Below, piece by piece: positions 27,564-36,075 of a stretch of DNA of 64,000 nucleotides. Position numbers and translations under genes: made by a program. Every line of letters starts with the position of its first letter. Position 1 is the stretch's first letter. Source of the DNA: Verrucomicrobiota bacterium. GTDB taxonomy: Bacteria > Verrucomicrobiota > Verrucomicrobiia > Limisphaerales > UBA1096. The stretch spans positions 47,004 through 111,003 of the forward strand of contig JASMKO010000028.1 of the NCBI GenBank assembly GCA_030749225.1. Direction: 5' to 3'. The notes under the pieces are model-generated. The model searched no databases and was not told the origin of the DNA. It saw only the letters and a program-made list of their open reading frames with translations.

Positions 27564-29147
27564 TCAGCGTTCCACAGTCAGAGCGAACAGCTTGGCATTA
27601 CTAAGGTGGACTCTCACTTGATATTGGCCGGTGGCCAGGTTCGCCATGGTTTTTCCTTTCCATTTCACCGGGTGTTGTAGGCTATCCCCAGCGATGGCGA
27701 TCGAGTGATCCCGCGTGAAATTGGCAACCCGGTAGCCTTCAGCCGTCAGAAGTTCGACCCTCACCTCGCCGGCGGCGGAATCCGCATTTAGCGTTAGCCG
27801 CTTCGCATTGCGCAGTTCAATCGGCTTAAGTGTGATCTGGGCGATACCATCTTGCGGCTCGATGGCTACAAACCTGTCACGTTTAAGGGTTGCAAGACCG
27901 ATGCCGGTGGAATTTTTTTCTAAATCCGAATTCCATCCGGGATAGGCACCATAATAAAACCGGGTTTCCTCCGGAAGATGAATGGGGGTTGAACTGGTCC
28001 AAAGACAGCCGGCGTCAAACGAGTCACCCTTACCGGTCACCGGGAGAAACATTTTATCCCGAAAAGGCCGATGCCAATGGACGCCGTCCCTACTTGAGGC
28101 CAATTCCGCCGGCATATTCCCACTTCCACCCCGGTCGAATCCACCAAAATCGAGGCGCTGCAGCAAGGCGAGATAAGTCTCGTGTAAATAAAACACTGAC
28201 GCCCCGTGTATCTGTCCCGGATCATCATCGTCAGGAACCATGATCAACTGTGGCACCGACCAGTGGATAAAATCTTTTGACTCTGTTTGAACAATAGCCC
28301 GTTTCCAGAAACGACGCCCATCGGGGGCATCAATCCAAGTTTTGGAATAAATGACAAAGCAATCGCGTCGGGGATCCCGCATCAGGTCGATAACATCGCT
28401 GATCGCCGGTCGGGTGGTGGGCTCACCACGACTTTCGGCAGACAATGGAGGCTGAGTGGGATCACCGTAAGCTCCCTGAAGGAGGGGCGTGCTCGAATGT
28501 TTCACCCATCGAATGCCGTCCGCGGAAAAAGCCACACAAAGCCCTGGCACCTGCCGACCCGAAACATCCATAAAATCCCAGTAGGCCATTTTGTACCGAC
28601 GTAATTTGTCGGGATCGAGTTGATCCACAAGAACCGAGGCACCGTAGTTAACACTTCGTCCGCCGTTGCCCACCAGGACAATATTGGTGTTGCGCTCACC
28701 GTTGTAGTCGTACAGGCCAAGATTGGGTTTTTTCCAATTCACACCGTCCTGCGAAGTCGCGTAACAAACCACAACCCGTCGCGTGGGATCATCTGCATTA
28801 CCCCCGGAATAGGCCTGATACCAACACTGGTACAGACCGGTTGTGTCATTTCTGTAAAAAGTACAATAACCAATGGCGACTTCCCACGGTTTGGTTTCAG
28901 TAATCACAGGATTGGCCGCATGCCGCCGCGGTTGTTGAAGCACTCGCCGTGTGCCGGAGCGGTAAAGTACCACATGATCATCGACAAACAGGATCGTGCG
29001 ATCACCTGCCACGGTGCGAGAACTCGACGACCGTTTGGTCTTGGCCTCCGTTGCATCAGTTGCCAAAAAGCTCCCCTGCAGCACCAAGAGCAATGCCGTC
29101 ATAATTACGCCCAAACCTCGGAACAAGACTTGATGATTCATTTTCAT
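27564..29147 (-). CDS. Secreted five-bladed-propeller glycosidase-like protein
   Basis: A 527-residue protein with a signal peptide (LGVIMTALLLVLQGSFLATD). Repeating blades carry TRRVVVCYATSQDGVNWKKP, GLCVAFSADGIRWVKH and ELASSRDGVHWHR, a pattern of GH32/GH43-like five-bladed propellers. PVC genomes hold many such proteins annotated as sucrose-6-phosphate hydrolase-like. Catalytic acidic residues cannot be assigned with certainty by eye. The last 80 residues form a beta-sandwich (ITLKPIELRNAKRLTLN). Neighbouring sulfatases make a role in extracellular glycan degradation plausible, but this is inference. Confidence 0.75.
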   Translation of the reverse strand: MKMNHQVLFRGLGVIMTALLLVLQGSFLATDATEAKTKRSSSSRTVAGDRTILFVDDHVVLYRSGTRRVLQQPRRHAANPVITETKPWEVAIGYCTFYRNDTTGLYQCWYQAYSGGNADDPTRRVVVCYATSQDGVNWKKPNLGLYDYNGERNTNIVLVGNGGRSVNYGASVLVDQLDPDKLRRYKMAYWDFMDVSGRQVPGLCVAFSADGIRWVKHSSTPLLQGAYGDPTQPPLSAESRGEPTTRPAISDVIDLMRDPRRDCFVIYSKTWIDAPDGRRFWKRAIVQTESKDFIHWSVPQLIMVPDDDDPGQIHGASVFYLHETYLALLQRLDFGGFDRGGSGNMPAELASSRDGVHWHRPFRDKMFLPVTGKGDSFDAGCLWTSSTPIHLPEETRFYYGAYPGWNSDLEKNSTGIGLATLKRDRFVAIEPQDGIAQITLKPIELRNAKRLTLNADSAAGEVRVELLTAEGYRVANFTRDHSIAIAGDSLQHPVKWKGKTMANLATGQYQVRVHLSNAKLFALTVER

Positions 29148-29200
29148 CGTTAAAGATACCTATGAGATGTTCTGCTCCGATCCAACAAGCGCATCGATTG

Positions 29201-29539
29201 TCAAAGCAAATCCTCGGCGAGTTCCGGCGGGCGGGCGATAACGGCTCGGCGGCCTTTCACGACGATCGGCCGCTCGAGCAGGATCGGGTGTGCCGCGATG
29301 GCGGTGAGAATGTCCTCCTCCGGCGTGTCCGGCGAGAGGCCCAGCTCATTGTACTCGTCCTCCCTGGTGCGCAGAAGGTCGTGAGCCGGGAGGTTGAGTT
29401 TTTTTAGCAAGCCGGCCAGTTCGGCTTGGCCAAGCGGCGCCTTGAGATACTCGACCACCTCCGGTTCCTCGGCGTTTTCCCGCAAGAAACCAAGCGCCTG
29501 CCGGCTCTTTGAGCAGCGCGGGTTGTGGTAAATGATCAT
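29201..29539 (-). CDS. ArsC-family (glutaredoxin-dependent) reductase
   Basis: A 112-residue protein with the ArsC motif MIIYHNPRCSKSRQAL (reactive Cys at 9), YLKAPLGQAELAGLLKKLNL, and ILLERPIVVKGRRAVIARPP. It fits the arsenate reductase/YffB family in length and end. YffB-type members have no proven arsenate activity, and no ars genes adjoin, so the activity is open. Its ATG overlaps the stop of the sulfatase gene (ATGA at 29536-29539), so translation is probably coupled. A palindrome copy at 29425 is read as LGQA. Confidence 0.85.
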   Translation of the reverse strand: MIIYHNPRCSKSRQALGFLRENAEEPEVVEYLKAPLGQAELAGLLKKLNLPAHDLLRTREDEYNELGLSPDTPEEDILTAIAAHPILLERPIVVKGRRAVIARPPELAEDLL

Positions 29540-30975
29540 GGCTTCTTCTCTGTCTCAAACAGGTGCCGAACCCGGTCGTACTCAGGGTTCACGCATTTGG
29601 CACCCCAGCGCTTGAGGGTGGCGAGGAGGCCGGCGTCGCTCTCGGTGACCTGACCTTGGTCACCGGTTTGCTTGATCCAGTCAGCGAGCAGCCTGCGGTG
29701 TTGCTCCAGCGCCTTGCGATGCTTGGGGTCGTTGGCGAGATTGTGAATCTCGTGCGGGTCGCTAGCAAGGTTGTACAGTTCCTCGGGCAGTTTTTTCGGG
29801 CCAAAGAAAATTAATTGCGTTTCGTTCATCCCGCCCTTGGCCATCATCTCACGGAACTTTTTTGAAACCGGCCATGGATCCTTGTAACTCGGCTGCATAA
29901 ACGGCCGGTCAGTGAGGTAGTTTCGAAGGTACTTGAAACGCGGCGTGACGACGGCGCGGATGCGCTCGATGGTGTAGTCGCACCGGTCGCGCGCGGCGGT
30001 GACATACTGTCGTGGCTGATATTGTTTCGCCAAAAAGTCTGCGCCCTCCATGTGCGTGGGAATGGCCAAACCGGCGGCGGCAAGGCTCGCCGGGGCGATG
30101 TCGATGCCGCTGATCAAGTCGGTGCGAACCTGCCCGGGCTGGACTCCTGGCCCGGCGACGATCAGCGGCATGCGTATGCCGCCCTCGTAAAGGAATTGCT
30201 TGTGGCGGTGCAGCTTGTAGCCGTGATCGCTGAAACAAAAAATCAGCGTGTTGTCGTACAGCCCATCGCGCTTGAGCGCCGCGATGATCTGCCCGATCTG
30301 CTCATCGGTCTTCAACAGGCAATCGTAGTGATGAGCAATCTCCTCGCGCACGAGTGGGATGTCCGGGTAATACGGGGGCACCGGCACCTTGGCGCGGTCG
30401 GTGACCGCCGGGGCGCGGCGACCCAATTTGCCCCCCCGAAGTTGAATTTGCCCGAAAAACGGCTGGCCCGGTTTTCGGTTACGCCAATAATTCTTGTTGC
30501 TGTTCGGGCTGTAAAATTCCGCCGCGCTCCACTTGAAATTGTAATCATCCTTCCCCGATTGATTGAAGGTGAAGTAGCCCGCCTTCTTCATCATCACCGG
30601 CAACGGCTCCACCCCTTTCGGTAAACGGATGTCATCAAACGTCTTCCCCATGCTTTTACCGCGAAACGACGGCCGGCCGCTGCGATGGTTGTGGATGCCG
30701 AACGTCGTCTGCATGGCACCCACGATGATGCTTGATCTCGTGGCGGAGCAAACCCCGGCCGGGGTGTAAAACCGGTCGAACCGAATGCCCCGCGCGGCGA
30801 GCGAGTCGATGTGCGGTGTCTTGATGAGTTTCTCGCCGTAGCAGCCGAACCAGCCGCTGACGTCCTCAAGGTAAATCCAGAGAATGTTTGGCCGCTCAAG
30901 CGCCTGCGCCTGAACAAGCGCGAGCAGCAGGCCCAACAGGGAAAAGATGCGTTTCACGGCGACGGAAGATGCCAT
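29536..30975 (-). CDS. Secreted sulfatase, S1 family (CSATR motif)
   Basis: A 479-residue sulfatase with signal peptide (IFSLLGLLLALVQAQA). The formylglycine motif is CSATR with Cys76, i.e. C-x-A-x-R rather than C-x-P-x-R. The N-terminal metal-binding pair is Glu37-Asp38 in ILWIYLEDVSGWFG instead of the usual Asp-Asp. TLIFCFSDHGYKLHRHK, PLIVAGPGVQ and the C-terminal NLASDPHEIHNL are typical of the family. The stop overlaps the arsC-like start. It belongs to a distinct S1 subfamily from the other two sulfatases in the window. Confidence 0.9.
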   Translation of the reverse strand: MASSVAVKRIFSLLGLLLALVQAQALERPNILWIYLEDVSGWFGCYGEKLIKTPHIDSLAARGIRFDRFYTPAGVCSATRSSIIVGAMQTTFGIHNHRSGRPSFRGKSMGKTFDDIRLPKGVEPLPVMMKKAGYFTFNQSGKDDYNFKWSAAEFYSPNSNKNYWRNRKPGQPFFGQIQLRGGKLGRRAPAVTDRAKVPVPPYYPDIPLVREEIAHHYDCLLKTDEQIGQIIAALKRDGLYDNTLIFCFSDHGYKLHRHKQFLYEGGIRMPLIVAGPGVQPGQVRTDLISGIDIAPASLAAAGLAIPTHMEGADFLAKQYQPRQYVTAARDRCDYTIERIRAVVTPRFKYLRNYLTDRPFMQPSYKDPWPVSKKFREMMAKGGMNETQLIFFGPKKLPEELYNLASDPHEIHNLANDPKHRKALEQHRRLLADWIKQTGDQGQVTESDAGLLATLKRWGAKCVNPEYDRVRHLFETEKKP

Positions 30976-31050
30976 GGGCCAACCGGCCGGACAAGCAATC
31001 GCGCTTAGCCAAGGTTGCCTTGCGAGCGAGAGTGTGCTTTGATTTCGCCG

Positions 31051-31698
31051 ATGAAGGATGCGGTTTTCATGGTTACCATGGCCGCGGCATTAGCGAGCTG
31101 CGGTGGCGGAAATCAATCCCCTAGGCCAACCGCCCCGGCACCCAGCCCACCCGCCGCCCCGGCCGAAGCCGAGCCAGTGCTGCAAGCGGTTGGCGAAGCC
31201 AACATCAACCCCCAAAACAAGCAGGCACCCAACGCCGCGCTGCCAGCCCAGCACGAACCGATCATGGAACCGAAGCAGGACGCCGATGCCAAAATCGTGA
31301 AGACCGACGCCGAATGGCGGGCGCAACTGACACCCGAGGAGTACCATATCCTACGCCGGAAAGGCACCGAGCGGCCGTTCACTGGCAAGTTTGACCATCA
31401 TTTCAAGGACGGCACCTACACCTGCAAGGGCTGCGGCACGCCGCTTTTTCTCTCCGGAACCAAGTACAACTCCGGCTGCGGTTGGCCTGCGTTTTACGAC
31501 TCGATGAAGGGCACCATCGACACCGTCCGCGACACCAGCCACGGGATGATCCGCATCGAGATCACCTGCAAAAAATGCGGTGGCCACCTCGGCCACATCT
31601 TTGACGACGGTCCCAACCCAACCGGCCTGCGCTACTGCGTCAACTCCGGCTCGATGGGCTTCATCCCCGCCGAAAAAAAACCGGGCGCCTCCAAGTGA
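31051..31698 (+). CDS. msrB: Lipoprotein methionine-R-sulfoxide reductase, MsrB
   Basis: About 215 residues. The N-terminus MKDAVFMVTMAAALASCGGG is a lipoprotein signal with lipobox LASC. A Pro/Ala-rich linker (about 20-60) leads to the MsrB domain: YHILRRKGTERPFTGKF, zinc Cys pairs CKGC and CKKCGGHLGH, HIFDDGPNPTGLRYCVNSGS with the catalytic Cys. It reduces methionine-R-sulfoxide in oxidised proteins, here in the periplasm. The frame is open to 31015. The stop overlaps the GTG of the glycosyltransferase gene (GTGA). Confidence 0.93.
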   Translation: MKDAVFMVTMAAALASCGGGNQSPRPTAPAPSPPAAPAEAEPVLQAVGEANINPQNKQAPNAALPAQHEPIMEPKQDADAKIVKTDAEWRAQLTPEEYHILRRKGTERPFTGKFDHHFKDGTYTCKGCGTPLFLSGTKYNSGCGWPAFYDSMKGTIDTVRDTSHGMIRIEITCKKCGGHLGHIFDDGPNPTGLRYCVNSGSMGFIPAEKKPGASK

Positions 31699-32693
31699 CT
31701 CCACCGCGAGTCTCGGTGGTGATGCCGGTGCGCAACGCGGCGGCGACGGTTGAACGGGCGGCGCGTTCCATCCTCGACTCCACCGTTCGCGAAATCGAGT
31801 TGATCGTTGTCGATGACGGCTCCAACGATGACACTGCCAGAGTCATACAGGGCATTTCCGATCCGCGCTTGCGCCTGGTTCGGCAGGAGGCGCTGGGAGT
31901 TTGCGCCGCAGCCAATCGCGGTACCGCCGAGGTGGCCGCGCCAGTGATCGCCCGGATGGACGCTGACGACATCTCGCATCCCACCCGGCTTGAGAAGCAG
32001 CTTTCACTGCTTTACAACTCCGCTGCGGATATGGTCGGCTGCCGCGTTCGAATCGTCGACGCACTTGGGCACGCAGTCGGCTCGATGCAACGCTACGAGC
32101 AGTGGAGCAACTCGCTGATCGAGCCCGGGCGGATTGCCGCCATGCGATTCGTTGAGCTGCCGATCGTCAACCCGACGCTACTAGCCAAGCGCGAGGTGTT
32201 CGAGATGGGCTTTCGCGACGGCGCCTGGCCGGAGGATTACGACTTCTGCCTCCGCGCGCTTGGCCAAGGGCGCACGGCGGTCAAAGTGCCAGAGGTGCTG
32301 TTTGACTGGATCGACTCCGGCAGCCGACTCACCCGCACCGACACGCATTACTCGCCGGAAGCCTTTGATCGCTGCCGCAAAACGCATCTCCTCGACGGGC
32401 CGCTCGCCGGGAAAGCCATGGTTGACCTGTGGGGCGCAGGCCAAGCCGGCAAACCTTGGCTACGCTGGCTGCAGGCGGAGGGATTCACCGTGCGGCACGT
32501 CGTCGAGGTGTCGCCGAAGAAAATCGGCTCGCAAATTCACGGTGTCCCCGTCATCGCCGACACCGCGCTCCCCCTGCCCGACGGCACGCCGCTGATCATC
32601 GCCGTCGGCGCAGCCGGTGCCCGAGAACTGATCCAGGCCGACTTGACAAAAATGGGCTACGTCCCCGGCAAAGACGCCTGGTTTGTCTGCTGA
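31695..32693 (+). CDS. Family 2 glycosyltransferase with C-terminal Rossmann-like domain
   Basis: A 332-residue protein. Residues 1-230 are a GT-A fold: VSVVMPVRNAAATVERA, IELIVVDDGSNDDTA, the DxD in VIARMDADDISHPTRL, and WPEDYDFCLRAL. The last 100 residues form a nucleotide-binding-like unit (VDLWGAGQAGKPWLRWLQ, VVEVSPKKIGSQIHGVPVI). The start is GTG overlapping the msrB stop. It would transfer a sugar from a nucleotide donor; donor and acceptor are unknown. A palindrome copy at 32259 is read as ALGQG. Confidence 0.88.
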   Translation: MTPPRVSVVMPVRNAAATVERAARSILDSTVREIELIVVDDGSNDDTARVIQGISDPRLRLVRQEALGVCAAANRGTAEVAAPVIARMDADDISHPTRLEKQLSLLYNSAADMVGCRVRIVDALGHAVGSMQRYEQWSNSLIEPGRIAAMRFVELPIVNPTLLAKREVFEMGFRDGAWPEDYDFCLRALGQGRTAVKVPEVLFDWIDSGSRLTRTDTHYSPEAFDRCRKTHLLDGPLAGKAMVDLWGAGQAGKPWLRWLQAEGFTVRHVVEVSPKKIGSQIHGVPVIADTALPLPDGTPLIIAVGAAGARELIQADLTKMGYVPGKDAWFVC

Positions 32694-32942
32694 CTACTGC
32701 CCAAGCGGGATGCCTTGGTCGACGAGCATCACAGGGATGCGTTGGCGGATGGGAAACAGGATGTTGCCATCTTCTCGGATAAGGCCGCCATCAATCGGCT
32801 CGGTGATTTTTTCATCAACGCGATCGACGAGCGTGCCAGCCTGGATGCGCTGGTTGAGGTCATCGACCAGTTCCGCGCCAGCCCGCGCCAAAGGCTGATG
32901 CGTCTCGGGGCAGCACAGGATTTCAAGCAGTTTTTCGTTCAT
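32694..32942 (-). CDS. Trm112-family small protein
   Basis: An 82-residue protein with the YcaR/Trm112 pattern: NEKLLEILCCPETHQPL at the N-terminus and DGGLIREDGNILFPIRQRIP at the C-terminal half. Only the first of the zinc-type Cys pairs is visible (CC at 10-11). In bacteria these small proteins are partners or chaperones of diverse enzymes with no fixed role. It converges on the glycosyltransferase gene with no gap and follows larC by eight bases. Confidence 0.85.
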   Translation of the reverse strand: MNEKLLEILCCPETHQPLARAGAELVDDLNQRIQAGTLVDRVDEKITEPIDGGLIREDGNILFPIRQRIPVMLVDQGIPLGQ

Positions 32943-32950
32943 GACAGTAT

Positions 32951-34228
32951 TCAGTTTTCAAACGCCTTTTGAGCGGTGGCGTAGACGGCCTTCAGAGGCA
33001 CACCAGCCTTGGCGGCAACTTCGCGGCACGACTCGTACTCGGGCGCGGCCTGCACCACTTCTCCGTTCAGGCGGCCCAGCTTGACCCGCACTTCGCCAAG
33101 CGGGGTCTCGACGGTGACGACTTCTCGGCGGAGTTTGCGGCGGTCTGCTGCGTGGCGGCGGACGCCGAGCGCGGTGGTTTCTCGCAGTATCATTTCACTG
33201 AACCGGTCCGCATCGGCATCGGTGCAAAGGACGGTGAGCAACACTCCGGGCCGGTTTTTCTTCATCTGGATCGGCGTGTGGAATACGTCGAGCGCGCCGG
33301 CCTCCAGCGCAGTCTCGACAAAATAGCCAAGATGCTCGGCGTTAATATCATCCAAATTCGTTTCAATGACAGTAACGCTGTCTCGCTCCCAGTCGAGCGA
33401 CTTGGCCTCGGTCACGGCCTCTGCTTGGCCAAGCACGGCGCGGAGGACGTTGGGCCGAGTGTGCATGTCGCGCGTGCCCAGACCGTAGCCGATCCGATCC
33501 GGCGTCACGCCGCACATCAACCCAAACGACTCGGCGAACTCGGCCAACAGCGCCGCGCCGGTGGGAGTGACGAGTTCGTGCGGCTCATCGCACTGGGTCA
33601 CGTTGACACCGCGCGAGCTGAGAATCTCCAGCGTGGCAGCGGTCGGCACCGGGAAGCGGCCATGGGCGCAATCGACCCAGCCAGTGCCCTCGGTGACCGG
33701 CGCAGCAAGCACTCGCGGTTTGCCGAGCAACTCAAGCGCGACGCAGCCGCCGACGATGTCGATGATCGAGTCCAACGCACCAACCTCGTGAAAATGCACC
33801 TCCTCCGGCGGCATGCCATGGACCTTGCCCTCGGCGTCAGCCACGCGGCTGAAGATGGCGACTGATTTTTCCTTCACCCAGTCACTGAGCGCACTGGTGT
33901 GGATGATCGTCCGGATGTCGGCAAAGGTGCGCTCGTGCGAAGAGCCGCCGCTAGCGTCATGACTGTGCGAGTGGGAATGGCCGTGTTGATGCGAGTGTTC
34001 ATGATGCTCGCCCTTCCCTTCACCCACGGCAGGAAGCAAGTGAACGTCGAACTTGACGCCCTCAATGTTGGCCTTGGTTTTGCGACCGACATGCAGCTGG
34101 TAGCCGTCGAGATTGAGCTTGGACAGTTCGGCCTCGAGCACAGCGGCATCGACGCCTAGGTCGATCATTGCGCCAAGGAACATGTCGCCGCTGATGCCAC
34201 TGAATATATCGAGGTAGAGAGTCTTCAT
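32951..34228 (-). CDS. larC: LarC, nickel-insertion protein for NPN cofactor synthesis
   Basis: A 425-residue protein with the LarC opening MKTLYLDIFSGISGDMFLGA, a His-rich loop (HHEHSHQHGHSHSHSHD, about 77-93) likely binding nickel, HFHEVGALDSIIDIVGGCVA, and the C-terminal nickel-transfer part (ESCREVAAKAGVPLKAVYAT). LarC inserts nickel into pyridinium-bis-thiocarboxylate nucleotide for lactate racemase-type enzymes. larA, larB and larE are not nearby. The gene is a single uninterrupted frame, unlike species where larC needs a frameshift. Confidence 0.92.
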   Translation of the reverse strand: MKTLYLDIFSGISGDMFLGAMIDLGVDAAVLEAELSKLNLDGYQLHVGRKTKANIEGVKFDVHLLPAVGEGKGEHHEHSHQHGHSHSHSHDASGGSSHERTFADIRTIIHTSALSDWVKEKSVAIFSRVADAEGKVHGMPPEEVHFHEVGALDSIIDIVGGCVALELLGKPRVLAAPVTEGTGWVDCAHGRFPVPTAATLEILSSRGVNVTQCDEPHELVTPTGAALLAEFAESFGLMCGVTPDRIGYGLGTRDMHTRPNVLRAVLGQAEAVTEAKSLDWERDSVTVIETNLDDINAEHLGYFVETALEAGALDVFHTPIQMKKNRPGVLLTVLCTDADADRFSEMILRETTALGVRRHAADRRKLRREVVTVETPLGEVRVKLGRLNGEVVQAAPEYESCREVAAKAGVPLKAVYATAQKAFEN

Positions 34229-34286
34229 CGGTTCACGAAATTGCCGTGCCCGGTAAGGGGATTAAACGCAGAAGCGGTGATGAGGT

Positions 34287-35042
34287 CTACCAGTAAAACA
34301 CCGGGGTGCCATGCGTACGCTCCACCATGCCGACCAACTTACGGCCTTCCATGCCGGTTTTCTGCCAGGTGACATGGCCGTCAATGTAATTCAGGTTTCC
34401 CCCGGCCGGATACCGGCCGGAAGCATCGAGGTGCGCCGTCTTATGAAGCTTGGACCATCCTCCACGAACCGAATCAAATCCATTATTGAGTGATGAAGAG
34501 CAGGTGGCATCGGCAGTGAGAACCCGGTCTGAAGGCGACGGATTGACCGTCACACCCCTTACCTTGATCGGCCGAGTCGACATCGTGTAGTTTATGTTGG
34601 TTTCCTGCACACGCGGTGCCCACGGGATGGTCAGCGCATAGCCGATGACCCGGTGACGCATCTGCCCCGTCCACAGCCATAAATCCTTATTATTCTGCTC
34701 AAGAAACGACGGGCAGTAGAGGATGTTTCGTTGAAACCCCTGTTTGGTCATCGCATCGGTTACATTGATACCGGCGTCCCACGGCCAATAACCGGTTCGT
34801 TGACCGTACTTGTCCCGGTTGTACGGCAGCTTGTTGTTGTTTTCATCCGCATACATTTGCCACGCTAGGGACATCTGCTTGAGGTTGTTGAGACAGCTGG
34901 TGCGCTTGGCGGATTCCTTGGCCTTGGCCAAAGCCGGCAGCAGCAGGGCTGCGAGAATGGCGATGATGGCAATCACCACCAGCAACTCGATCAACGTAAA
35001 TGCCGGAATCCAAGCGTAGCGGGGAGAAATTTGGTTCTTCAT
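34287..35042 (-). CDS. Prepilin-like type II secretion/pseudopilin protein
   Basis: A 251-residue protein starting with a short leader and the class III signal [20 protein letters not shown], with Glu at +5 after the presumed cleavage site. The rest is a globular pilin-like head ending with [21 protein letters not shown] and GHVTWQ. PVC bacteria encode dozens of such single proteins with no neighbouring pilus genes; their roles are largely unknown. It stands alone between larC and the propeller gene. Confidence 0.85.
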   Translation of the reverse strand: MKNQISPRYAWIPAFTLIELLVVIAIIAILAALLLPALAKAKESAKRTSCLNNLKQMSLAWQMYADENNNKLPYNRDKYGQRTGYWPWDAGINVTDAMTKQGFQRNILYCPSFLEQNNKDLWLWTGQMRHRVIGYALTIPWAPRVQETNINYTMSTRPIKVRGVTVNPSPSDRVLTADATCSSSLNNGFDSVRGGWSKLHKTAHLDASGRYPAGGNLNYIDGHVTWQKTGMEGRKLVGMVERTHGTPVFYW

Positions 35043-35118
35043 CCTTACAAAAAGTTCAGCGTTTGACGAAATCTAAGTTGCCTTCTCGTAGAGAGCAATT
35101 GTTTAAAGCGTGACAAGC

Positions 35119-36063
35119 CTACTTTAAACTCGCGTTCGAGAGCAGCTTGCCGTTGGTGGAAATAACGTGGATGCCGTGGGCGTTGCTGTCCGGGTGAAAC
35201 AACTCCCAAACAACTTCCTTTTCGGGGTTTACCTCAAACACACGTACCTTGGCCGGGTCTCGCTGGGCATAGCTGCTGATGACCGTGTTGCCGTTGGGCA
35301 GTCGTTGGCCGCCACACGGATCGGCGAAGCGACCGGCAACGTGCGAGTTGTCCACTCGCCAAGCGACCCGGCCCTTGGCATCAAACTCCACTGTCTTGTT
35401 GCCGTGCGTCAGGTTGACGACCGTGTTGCCGTTGGCCAAACGGATCGCGGTGAACGGCCAATTCTCGGCAGGGCGGCCGCCAAGTTCGGCGAGGTCAGTC
35501 TTGATTTCGTTCACCACCGTGCCGTCCGGCTTGTATTCCTTAACCTTGAACGCCAACAGATGCGGCACGAGATAATTCCCGTTGGCCAGCTTGCGAGCCA
35601 TCCGCGTCTGCATGTGGCCGTTGTCGGTCTCCGGCTTGAGCGGCACTTCGACGGCAACTTTGCCGCCTTTGGTGATCTCGAGCAGGCGCGGCTTTGGTCC
35701 CCGCTCAACGACCAGCGTGTTGCCGTTGGCCAGGCGCAATGCGGTGCCAAGTTCCTTGTTGGGCCGGGCCAGGGCGTAGCGCCACACGACCTTCATGTCG
35801 CGCGTCATCTCCTTGGCCACGTTGTTTGCGGAAAAGAGAATGTTGCCATTCGGCAATACAGAGCCGTCGCGCGAATGTTCATTCACCTGCCAAACGACCT
35901 CGCTTTTTTCATTGATGAGTTGGGTGAGTTTGCCGCAGATCAGGATGCTGTGGCGTATGCCTTCGCTGCTTAACTGCCGTATGGACGGTTTGTCCGCAGC
36001 TAAAATAGATGTGCTCATCGCAAACAGCGACAATGCAAGAATGGAATGATGAAGTGATCTCAT
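35119..36063 (-). CDS. Secreted beta-propeller protein with LANGN repeats
   Basis: A 314-residue protein with a signal peptide (LALSLFAMSTSILAADK). Six or so blades carry a short repeat: VLPNGNILFS, RLANGNTLVV, KLANGNYLVP, RLANGNTVVN, RLPNGNTVIS, each followed by a Trp-, His- or basic-rich strand. This resembles PQQ-like and arylsulfotransferase-type propellers. The enzymatic residue of arylsulfotransferases is not evident, so function remains open. It is followed after 12 bases by a sulfatase gene upstream on the same strand. Confidence 0.75.
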   Translation of the reverse strand: MRSLHHSILALSLFAMSTSILAADKPSIRQLSSEGIRHSILICGKLTQLINEKSEVVWQVNEHSRDGSVLPNGNILFSANNVAKEMTRDMKVVWRYALARPNKELGTALRLANGNTLVVERGPKPRLLEITKGGKVAVEVPLKPETDNGHMQTRMARKLANGNYLVPHLLAFKVKEYKPDGTVVNEIKTDLAELGGRPAENWPFTAIRLANGNTVVNLTHGNKTVEFDAKGRVAWRVDNSHVAGRFADPCGGQRLPNGNTVISSYAQRDPAKVRVFEVNPEKEVVWELFHPDSNAHGIHVISTNGKLLSNASLK

Positions 36064-36075
36064 AAATCGAACCGG

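Noticed and set aside
29536..30975. Loss of sulfatase activity because CxPSR is CSATR
   Set aside because: C-x-A-x-R is a known formylglycine motif variant, so the Cys is probably still matured.
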